Assembly (NCBI GenBank): GCA_937893795.1
Contig: CALCTH010000070.1
Span: 1-36,158 of the forward strand
Source of the DNA: an uncultured Myxococcales bacterium
Lineage (GTDB): Bacteria; Myxococcota_A; Polyangia; Polyangiales; Houyiibacteriaceae
Length of the DNA: 36,158 nt
Direction: 5' to 3'
Shown here: positions 19,930 to 27,145 of the stretch, one piece after another
Layout of the letters: the number at the start of each line of letters is the position of its first letter
How positions within the stretch are numbered: position 1 is the stretch's first letter
Notes under the pieces: generated by a model
What the model was told of the DNA's origin: nothing
Seen by the model: only the letters and a program-made list of their open reading frames with translations
Database searches by the model: none
Program-made: the position numbers and the translations under genes

Positions 19930-21624
19930 ATGTCCATCCGACGCACCCTCTTCGCTGCGCTGTGGATTCCGCTCGTCAGCTGCACGGGCGACATCGGGAC
20001 CCCCGCGCGCGGCATCGGCGGCGGCGGTCAGCCCGGCGGGCCGGCCCTCACGTGCGACGGCGGTCCCGTGGCCACGAACGCGCCGCTGCAGCGGCTGGCC
20101 GTGGACGACTTCGAGCGCACGCTCCGCGGTCTTTTCGGAGACGCGGCCATGGGCGCGGTGGCGAGCGCCTTCGAGCGGCTCCCGGCCGACTCCACCGACG
20201 AGGAGGGCTTCTTCGCCCGCCAGGACCAACGCCTCTCGCAGGGGCGCGTCGACCTGCACTACGAGATCGCCGACGCCCTGGCTCGAGCCACGGCGGGCGA
20301 CGGGGCGCTCCGCGCCCGCGTCGGCGACGCCAGCCCGGGCGCCGTGGCGGCGGGCTGTCTCGGGTCCTTCGCCGAGCGCGTCCAGCCGCGCGCGCAGCGG
20401 CGCCGGGTGAGCGCCGACGAGGTGCGCGACGCCGTGGCTCTCGCCGAAGAGCTCGGCGGCGGCGAGGACGGCATCCACGCCATCGTCTTCACGACGCTGA
20501 TGAGCCCCGAGGTGCTCTACCGCTTCGAGGTGGGCGGCGAGGACCTCGGCGATGGACGCCTCGCGCTCGCGCCGGAAGAGGTGGCCACGCGCCTCGCTTT
20601 CACCTTCTGGGGCGAGGGTCCGGACGCGGCGCTCCTCGACGCGGCGCTGGCCGGAGACCTCGACGACGAGCGCGGCTATGCGGCCATGGTCGACGTCGTT
20701 CTCGACGACCCGCGCACGGAGGCGCAGCTCGAGCGCTTCTTCGCGGAGTGGATGCACCTCGAGGACCGAGAGCTCGAAGCGAGCCCGCGCCTGATGACGC
20801 TCGCGCCGGACCTCGAGACGGGCGGGCTCCTCGACGCCATGCGTGACGAGACCCTCGCCCTCTTCATGGAGACCTTTCACCAGGGCGGCACCTGGAGCGA
20901 CGTGCTCACCTCGCGCGCGTCCTACGCCACGGACCCGCGGCTCGCCGCGATCTACGGCGTCGCCCCCTGGGACGGGGAGAGCGAAGCGCCCGAGCTTCCC
21001 GCCGGCGAGCGCTCCGGGCTTCTGACCCGCGCCGCACTCCTGGCAAGCTCCGACGGCTCGACCAACCCCTTCCGGCGCGGCGCCTTTCTGCGGCGCCTGC
21101 TCTTCTGCGACGACGTGCCGGCGCCACCCGGCGACCTCCCCGGCGACGCGCTGACGCCCCCGCCCGTGGCCGCCGACGCGAGCACGCGGGAGCAGTTCGC
21201 GGCCAAGGTCGTCAGCGAGCCCTGCGCGAGCTGCCACGCGAGCTTCACGCCGCTCGGCTGGGCCATGGAGGCGTACGACGGCCTCGGTCGCTTCCGGACG
21301 CAGGAGCGCCTGGTGACCGACGTCGGCGAGGACCTCGGTACCGTGCCCGTCGACGCCACGGCCACGGTCGATTTCGCGGGCGCCGACGTGCCCGTGTCCG
21401 GGCCCGTGGAGCTCAGCGAGGAGCTCGCCGCGAGCGGCCTCGGCGACGCCTGTCTCTCGCGTCAGATGTTCCGCTTCACCTTCCGCCGCGAGGAGACGCG
21501 CGGGGAGGCCTGCCTGGTCGACCATTTCGCCGGCGACCTCTTCGCCGGCCGCTCGCTCCGGGATTGGCTCGCGGAGATCGCGCTCAGCCCGACCTTCCGC
21601 GAGCGCCTCCTCCCCGTCGACTGA
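19930..21624 (+). CDS. DUF1587/1595/1592/1588/1585 lipoprotein
   Basis: A 564-residue exported protein with a lipobox (LVSC, Cys18). Its domains run in the order known from planctomycetes and myxobacteria: DUF1587 (LQRLAVDDFERTLRGLFG, about 53-70), DUF1595 (about 150-200), DUF1592 (about 215-340), DUF1588 (about 360-460) and DUF1585 (about 490-560). DUF1588 holds a CASCH motif (432-436) that fits a c-type haem site, followed by PLGWAMEAYDGLGRFR. The family is large but its function is not established; a role in envelope redox or degradation of complex substrates is only suggested. No good ribosome binding site is seen before ATG 19930. The gene is 28 bp upstream of its usual partner, the DUF1552 gene. 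Confidence 0.88.
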   Translation: MSIRRTLFAALWIPLVSCTGDIGTPARGIGGGGQPGGPALTCDGGPVATNAPLQRLAVDDFERTLRGLFGDAAMGAVASAFERLPADSTDEEGFFARQDQRLSQGRVDLHYEIADALARATAGDGALRARVGDASPGAVAAGCLGSFAERVQPRAQRRRVSADEVRDAVALAEELGGGEDGIHAIVFTTLMSPEVLYRFEVGGEDLGDGRLALAPEEVATRLAFTFWGEGPDAALLDAALAGDLDDERGYAAMVDVVLDDPRTEAQLERFFAEWMHLEDRELEASPRLMTLAPDLETGGLLDAMRDETLALFMETFHQGGTWSDVLTSRASYATDPRLAAIYGVAPWDGESEAPELPAGERSGLLTRAALLASSDGSTNPFRRGAFLRRLLFCDDVPAPPGDLPGDALTPPPVAADASTREQFAAKVVSEPCASCHASFTPLGWAMEAYDGLGRFRTQERLVTDVGEDLGTVPVDATATVDFAGADVPVSGPVELSEELAASGLGDACLSRQMFRFTFRREETRGEACLVDHFAGDLFAGRSLRDWLAEIALSPTFRERLLPVD

Positions 21625-21652
21625 CCTGGACCGCAACCCGCACCGCCACGCC

Positions 21653-23299
21653 ATGCGCTACGACCCCCTCGGACGACGGCTCTTCCTCACCGGTCTCGGC
21701 GGCGCCGCCGTGGCCATCCCCTTCCTCCCCTCGCTCCTGCCGCGGGAGCTCCAGGCCAAGGCGGAGGCGCAGGGAGCGACGGCGCCGCGGCGCTTTCTGG
21801 CCATCAAGACCTACAACGGGGCGCCCATCCTTCACTGGATGCCCTCGCGAGCGCCGACGGGCTACGGAACGCACGACGTCGACGGAAGCGTCCGACTGAA
21901 CACTCAGCTCTCCGTCGCGACGGGACGGCATGCGAACGGCGAGGCGTACTTCGGGCACGAGGCGCCACTCTCGGACTTCGCGGCCACCGGCGTCTCGAAC
22001 GTCTTCGGCGACGAGTTCACGCCCTTCCTCGACCGCATGACGCTCTTCCGCGGTCTCGATTTCATGCCGAACCTGAACCACAACCACGGTGGCTTCCTCG
22101 GCAACCTCGGCTTCCGGACCTTCGGCGTCGGCGGCCCGCTTCCCGGCGCCCAGATCAACGTGACCATCGACCAGGTCATGGCGCGCTCCGCGGCCGTCTA
22201 CCCGACGGCGCCGCTCGGACCCCGCGTGCTGCACGTCGGCAGCCGCACGGACACCTGCTCCTTCGAGCCCCGCGACCCCTCGAACCTGCTGGCGACGGGC
22301 GAAGGCGCCGTGCAGCGGGCCACGGCGTTCACGAACCCGCGGACCGCCTTCGACGCCGTGTTCCGCGCCTTCGTGCCGGACGACGATCCGGGCGGCCCCG
22401 AGGTGCCGCTCTCGGCGCGGCTCATGGACCGCGTGCTCGACGACTACCGACGGGCGCAGCGGAACCCGCGGCTGAGCCGGGACGACCGGCAGACCCTCGA
22501 GCCCCACGTCGGCTATCTCGCGGACCTCGCCCGACGCCTCGGCGGGAGCGACGCGCCGGCGCCGAGCAGCTGCGACGTGTCCTCCCCGCCGGCGAGCACC
22601 GACTCCGGCGGCGAGTTCGACGTGGGCGTCTCGACCATCGAGACCTTCATGCGCGACATGGTCGACGTGCTCGTGCTCGCCTTCGCCTGCGATGCGACGC
22701 GCGTCGCCACCTTCGACGTGCAGAAGATGATCGCCCGCGACGCCGGCGACATCTTCGGCATCGGCGACAGCGAGAACCCCTTCAGCGCAGGCCGGAGCAA
22801 CTGGCACCTCCAGGCGCACAACTGGGACGCGAACGCGATCCGCTGGCTTTCCCTGGGCTACGAATGGATCGCCGAGGTCGTGGTGGCCCGGCTTCTCCGG
22901 CGCATGGACGAGGTGATGGAGGGCAGTGGCCGCACGCTCCTCGACAACTCCCTCGTGCTCTGGGGCAACGAGCTGAGCTTCAACCACCTCAACTACAACA
23001 TGCCCACGGTGCTCTTCGGCACCGGTGGCGGCGTCGTGCGCGCCGGCCGCTACCTCGACTACGTCGACCACGACCGGCCCATCCGCTTCCGCCAGCACGA
23101 CGGCAACGTGGTCGAGGGGGTGCAGTACAACCGGCTGCTCGTCTCCCTGCTCCAGGCCATGGGCCTGCGCGCCGACGAGTATGAGACCTCGCCCGGCGCC
23201 GGCTTCGGCGAAGCGCGCGCCGTGGACAAGGGCGACGGCTTCGCCCGCGACTACGACGCGAGCAACGTGGACCAGGCGCTGCCGGATCTTCTCGTCTGA
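21653..23299 (+). CDS. DUF1552 protein with Tat signal
   Basis: A 548-residue protein. The N-terminus has a twin-arginine motif (RRLFLTG, residues 8-14) and a hydrophobic segment (GGAAVAIPFLPSLLP), so it should be folded in the cytoplasm and exported by the Tat route, often a sign of a bound cofactor. The body matches DUF1552: MTLFRGLDFMPNLNHNHGG, FDVQKMIARDAGD, SNWHLQAHNWD and LVLWGNELSFNHLNYNMPTVLFG. His-rich stretches and the final layout recall the alkaline phosphatase/sulfatase-like DUF1501 relatives, but catalysis is not shown. It is 28 bp downstream of the DUF1592-type lipoprotein, the standard pairing of these families, and the two probably form one envelope system. Confidence 0.9.
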   Translation: MRYDPLGRRLFLTGLGGAAVAIPFLPSLLPRELQAKAEAQGATAPRRFLAIKTYNGAPILHWMPSRAPTGYGTHDVDGSVRLNTQLSVATGRHANGEAYFGHEAPLSDFAATGVSNVFGDEFTPFLDRMTLFRGLDFMPNLNHNHGGFLGNLGFRTFGVGGPLPGAQINVTIDQVMARSAAVYPTAPLGPRVLHVGSRTDTCSFEPRDPSNLLATGEGAVQRATAFTNPRTAFDAVFRAFVPDDDPGGPEVPLSARLMDRVLDDYRRAQRNPRLSRDDRQTLEPHVGYLADLARRLGGSDAPAPSSCDVSSPPASTDSGGEFDVGVSTIETFMRDMVDVLVLAFACDATRVATFDVQKMIARDAGDIFGIGDSENPFSAGRSNWHLQAHNWDANAIRWLSLGYEWIAEVVVARLLRRMDEVMEGSGRTLLDNSLVLWGNELSFNHLNYNMPTVLFGTGGGVVRAGRYLDYVDHDRPIRFRQHDGNVVEGVQYNRLLVSLLQAMGLRADEYETSPGAGFGEARAVDKGDGFARDYDASNVDQALPDLLV

Positions 23300-23356
23300 C
23301 GCGCTCCGCGGCGGACGATGCCCCTTCCCGCACCCGCGTGAGAGGCGGCGTCGACG

Positions 23357-25198
23357 TCAAGGCTCGACGCGGTAGAGCACGGCCCGCCGCACCCACTGCC
23401 CCGCGTCGGCGCCGAAGCGTTGCTCTCCGAGCAGCGTGAGCCCCGGAGCGGACTCCGGAGCGCAGGCGAGCCGCCAGTGCGCGAAGCGCCGCCAAAGCGC
23501 GTTGCAGGGCTCCATGCCCAGGAGCTCGAACCGCTCCATGTCGACCTCCGGCCGGAAGGCCGGGGTCGCGCCCGCATCCACCGGCGCGCCCGCCGTCCCG
23601 AAGGCCTCGAGCAGGAGCGATCCGTAGCGGCCATCGTCGGCCGCGACCAAGACCCCGATGCGCTCGGCCCGAAGCTCGCGCACGAGGTCCTCGGTACGCT
23701 CGTGGAAGCGCAGCGTGTAGTCGCGCACGAGATAGCGCGGATAGAAGAAGGTGCTCGTGACCGCCGGCACGTCGGCCACGAAGTTGAGCGCGCTGCCCAT
23801 GTTGGGCGGCGCCGCCACGCCGAGGCCTTCGGGGACGCCCGCCGCGCGTACGGCCACGGCCACGGCCACGGCGCGGCGCATCGCAGGGCTGACGGGATCG
23901 CCCTCCCGCCACGCGAAGCGGAGCGGCGGCTCGAGGAGCACGAGCGCGAGGCCGGCGAGGACGAGCGCCCGTCTCCCCCGGAGCCGCACACCGTCGCGGG
24001 GAAGGAAGGCGCGCAGCGTGAGGAGCAGCAGCGCGGGCACGAAGAGCACGGCGAAGCGCTGCTGGGCGAAGGCCACCAGGAAGAGCACGAGGCCCAGGCC
24101 GAGCGCTGCGGGCTCCGGCCCGCCGGAGGATCCGACGCGCCGCCGTAGCGCGAGGAAGGCGAGCGGGAAGAGCGCATAGGCCAGCCCGAAGCTGGCGTGC
24201 GCCACGCGAAGCGTCGGCCCCTCGGGGCCGAGGAAGAGCGCCCGGGCCTCACCGACCCGCTGGAGGAAGGGGTTCGTCCCCCGCACCACGCCCGACGCGA
24301 AGCTCAGCCCGCCCGGCAGGAGCAGGAGCGCGAGCGGCAGGAGCACGACGAGGGCGGCGATGAGCGCCGGACGCGGCACGCGGCCCACGAGGAGCCAGAG
24401 GCCGAGGGCACCGGCGGCGGCGACCCAGGGCACGAAGGAGAGCGTGGCGAAGGACACGGGCGCCGCCCGCGCGAAGGCCTCGAGCGCGCAGGGCAGCAGC
24501 AGCGCCGGCAGATGCCAGCGGGCGAAGCGCTCGACGCCGGCGTCGGCGGCCCGGCCTCGCGCGAGGGCCACGAGCGCCATGAGCCCGAGCGTCCCGGCCA
24601 GGAGGAGCGCGAGCAGCGTGCTGGTCCACGCCAGGGCCGCGAGACCGAGGGCCAGCGCCGGCACCTGCCGGTCCCGCGCCAGCGCGCCGGGGAGCCCGAG
24701 GAGCAGCACGACGGCGAGGGGCTCGACGACGTGGTGGTCGAGCGCACCGGGGCGCGAGACGTGGAGGTAGGCCGCGTTGGCGCCGAAGGCGAGGGTCGCC
24801 ACCGGCGCCGTCCAGGGGTCGAGCCAACGTCTCGCGAGGCCATGAAAGGCCAGCACCGTCCCCAGCCCCAGCGCCAGCGGAACGAAGGGAAGCGCCAGGA
24901 GCGCATCGTCGAGGGAGACGCCCAGCGCCGTGATTCCTCGCAGCAAGAGCGCGAGCGGCCAGTCGAAACCGAGGGGCCACTCGTTGATCGTGCCTTCGGG
25001 GTGGAAGAGAAAGGGGTCGCGCCACACCGGGACGGGGAACGCCTCGACGAGGCGCCGGATGCGGTGCGCGTGAGCGAAGCCGTCCGAGCCGGTGAGCCAG
25101 GGTCGCCCCGGCACCGGCGGCTCGCCCAGGAAGGGCCCCGCGAGGCGCCAGCGCAGGACGAAGGCCACGACCAGCGCCGCGGCGGTCGCCAGTCCCAC
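23357..25198 (-). CDS. STT3/AglB-like GT-C membrane glycosyltransferase
   Basis: An integral membrane protein of about 613 residues with roughly a dozen hydrophobic segments in the first 430 residues and a soluble C-terminal part. The first loop has SDGFAHAHRIRRL (38-50), like the metal/substrate-binding acidic loop of STT3 proteins, and a later loop has DHHVVE (154-159), like the DHHxxE motif of archaeal AglB. I see no WWDxG motif in the C-terminal domain, so it is an atypical member and need not be a true oligosaccharyltransferase. The start is uncertain: GTG 25198 precedes the first membrane segment; a CTG at 25252 overlapping the previous stop is a less likely option. It is the last gene of a three-gene minus-strand set with a phosphodiesterase and a small protein. 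Confidence 0.75.
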   Translation of the reverse strand: MGLATAAALVVAFVLRWRLAGPFLGEPPVPGRPWLTGSDGFAHAHRIRRLVEAFPVPVWRDPFLFHPEGTINEWPLGFDWPLALLLRGITALGVSLDDALLALPFVPLALGLGTVLAFHGLARRWLDPWTAPVATLAFGANAAYLHVSRPGALDHHVVEPLAVVLLLGLPGALARDRQVPALALGLAALAWTSTLLALLLAGTLGLMALVALARGRAADAGVERFARWHLPALLLPCALEAFARAAPVSFATLSFVPWVAAAGALGLWLLVGRVPRPALIAALVVLLPLALLLLPGGLSFASGVVRGTNPFLQRVGEARALFLGPEGPTLRVAHASFGLAYALFPLAFLALRRRVGSSGGPEPAALGLGLVLFLVAFAQQRFAVLFVPALLLLTLRAFLPRDGVRLRGRRALVLAGLALVLLEPPLRFAWREGDPVSPAMRRAVAVAVAVRAAGVPEGLGVAAPPNMGSALNFVADVPAVTSTFFYPRYLVRDYTLRFHERTEDLVRELRAERIGVLVAADDGRYGSLLLEAFGTAGAPVDAGATPAFRPEVDMERFELLGMEPCNALWRRFAHWRLACAPESAPGLTLLGEQRFGADAGQWVRRAVLYRVEP

Positions 25199-25248
25199 GA
25201 GGCGTGGCCCGTGACGCGCGGCGCGGTCCGCGTCCTGGCTCGGCTCGC

Positions 25249-25533
25249 TCAGAGCGAGGGATCCGGCACGTCCGGAGCCCGGCGCCGGTTCCAGCAGTCG
25301 CGGGCCGCGGCGTAGACCGCGCGGGCCTTGTCCTCGTCGCCCTGCCGGTCGTAGCTCCCGCCGCGGGCGTTGGCGTCCCTGGCGACGAGCGTCCGCGCTT
25401 CCGAGAGGGTGCCCGGCCACATGCCGGAGGCCGGCCGCCCCTCGGCCTCCAGGTTCGCGAGCACGTCGTTCGCCCACGCCACCCCGATCTCCTGGCAGCG
25501 CGCTGTGAGGGAGGGCGTCATCTGCAGATGCAT
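25249..25533 (-). CDS. Small hypothetical protein
   Basis: A 94-residue soluble protein, mostly helical by pattern: CQEIGVAWANDVLANLEAEG, TLSEARTLVARDANARG and DEDKARAVYAAARDCWNRRR. The last part (from EDKARAVYAAA) resembles one half of a TPR-like helix pair, but one repeat is too little to assign a fold. It lies 29 bp after the phosphodiesterase gene and just before the STT3-like gene on the same strand. The start could be ATG 25533 or ATG 25521; an AAGGGG lies rather far upstream. The balanced composition compared with the Arg/Pro-rich alternative frames supports it as a real gene. Confidence 0.6.
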   Translation of the reverse strand: MHLQMTPSLTARCQEIGVAWANDVLANLEAEGRPASGMWPGTLSEARTLVARDANARGGSYDRQGDEDKARAVYAAARDCWNRRRAPDVPDPSL

Positions 25534-25562
25534 CGCACGGACCCGTCCCCTTGGCCAGCCCC

Positions 25563-26933
25563 TCAGGGCGCCCGCGCGAGCCAACTCGCGCCCTGCATGC
25601 CGGGGGGCCGGCGGAGGCCGAAGGCTGCGAGCAAGGTCGGCGTGACGTCGAGGATGTCGGCGGGCGTCGCGCCGGGCACGACGCCCGGCCCCGCCGCCAC
25701 GTAGATCCCGTCGAAGGCATGGTTGCAGCCGTCGACCCCGCGGTCGTCGTGGGCGGTGAGCACCTGCCCGTGACCCACCGTGCCGACGGCGCGGTGAGTG
25801 AGATCGTCAAAATACACCATCAGGTCCGGCGGCTCGCCGCGGGTGCCCCGATAGACGGCCTCCGGCCGGTCGACGCGCGCCGGCAGTGGCCCCTCGGGCC
25901 CCGGCACGGAGGAGAAGAGCGCCGTGAGCTCGGCGCGCGCTCGCTCGTAGTCCTGCGGCGCGACGATCCCTCGCGGCTCACGCCCCTCGAGGTTGACGAA
26001 GACCCGGGCGTAGTAGCCGCCCTCGGCCCAGGCGCGCGTACGCGACCAGTCGACGACCTGCCGGAGCGGCGTGGGGCCCGCGGGCTCGCGCCTCCAGGCC
26101 TGCCAGCCGTGGGCCTTCAGGTGCTCGTTCACGGCCACGGCCCCCTGCATGGCGCGGGCGCCGTGGTCGCTGACGACCAGCACGAGCGTGTCGTCGTCGG
26201 CCGCCCGGACGAGGCGACCGACCTCGGCGTCGAGGCGCGCGTAGTAGGCGCGGGCCTCGACCTCCCAGCGGTTGCCGGGGCGATACGCCGGGCTCTCCGG
26301 GTCGAGGTGATGCCAAAAGGCGTGGTGGAGCCGGTCCGGCCCGATGGCGACCATCATCATGAGCTCCGGGCGCTCGTCGTGCTGGATGGCCCGGGCGATG
26401 GCGAAATGCTGCGCCGTCATGGCGTCGAGCTCGTTCAGGATGCGCGCCTCGTCGCCGCCTCGGAAGTCGTGCACGTCGGGGCGAAAGCGGCCGAAGCGCG
26501 CCTCGAGCGAGGCCTCGAGCGCCCGGGGAAAGGCCCAGGGCGCTCCCGGCGCCGTGAGGAAGCAGCCGAGCGCCACGCCGTTCACGGGCCGGGGAGGATT
26601 CGAGGGCGGCACGAAGAGCGCGGCGACGCGGTGCCCGGCATCCCCGACGAGCTCCCAGACCCGCTTGAAGGGCACGTCGTCCGAGCGCGCGAGGCGAAGG
26701 TCGTAGCCGCGCTCCGGCGGCATGTTGCGGAAGCCGTAGAGCCCGAGCTGCCCCGGGTCCCGCCCGGTGGTCATGCACGCCCACGCCGGCACGGTGATGG
26801 GCGGCGAGGTGCTCCGCAGCGGCCCGGAGCGCCCCCGCGCCCGAAGCGCCTGGAGGTTCGGCATCGCTTCGGCCCAGCGCTCGAAGGCCAGCACCGGCGG
26901 AACGCAATCGAGCCCGATGACCAGCGCGCGCAC
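25563..26933 (-). CDS. Alkaline phosphatase superfamily phosphodiesterase/hydrolase
   Basis: A 456-residue enzyme of the type I phosphodiesterase/nucleotide pyrophosphatase branch. Metal-site and active-site features are Asp9 (VIGLDC), the probable nucleophile Thr48 in PPITVPAW, Asp200 and His204 in GPDRLHHAFW, Asp256 and His257 in VSDHGA, and His405 in NHAFDG. These match the two-metal centre of the superfamily. No signal peptide is seen with the GTG start at 26933, which opens directly into the first core strand, so it should be cytoplasmic. The longer frame (to 27029) adds low-complexity residues. Relatives often lie in glycan or lipid clusters; here the STT3-like glycosyltransferase downstream suggests a phospho-glycan or lipid-linked-sugar role, which is inference. 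Confidence 0.85.
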   Translation of the reverse strand: MRALVIGLDCVPPVLAFERWAEAMPNLQALRARGRSGPLRSTSPPITVPAWACMTTGRDPGQLGLYGFRNMPPERGYDLRLARSDDVPFKRVWELVGDAGHRVAALFVPPSNPPRPVNGVALGCFLTAPGAPWAFPRALEASLEARFGRFRPDVHDFRGGDEARILNELDAMTAQHFAIARAIQHDERPELMMMVAIGPDRLHHAFWHHLDPESPAYRPGNRWEVEARAYYARLDAEVGRLVRAADDDTLVLVVSDHGARAMQGAVAVNEHLKAHGWQAWRREPAGPTPLRQVVDWSRTRAWAEGGYYARVFVNLEGREPRGIVAPQDYERARAELTALFSSVPGPEGPLPARVDRPEAVYRGTRGEPPDLMVYFDDLTHRAVGTVGHGQVLTAHDDRGVDGCNHAFDGIYVAAGPGVVPGATPADILDVTPTLLAAFGLRRPPGMQGASWLARAP

Positions 26934-27145
26934 GCGAGCCCTGTACCAGGAGGCACGGGGATCTCGAAGCGGGGTGCGGGCCGCCGGCCGTGAGGGGGAG
27001 GGGGACGTGAACGTGGCGTGGACGTGCACGGAGACGGAGAGGGAACCCGGGAGCTCCGCCGGTTCCCGGCCCCTCAGGCTCCGCGCTCCGCGCCGTACTC
27101 CGTGAGGACGTGTCTTCCGCCTCTGCCGCCGCGACCTTGGGCACC

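Noticed and set aside
25249-25810. Extension of the STT3-like frame upstream to 25810
   Set aside because: It overlaps the small gene and the phosphodiesterase and is low-complexity Arg/Gly/Pro sequence without a membrane or domain pattern.
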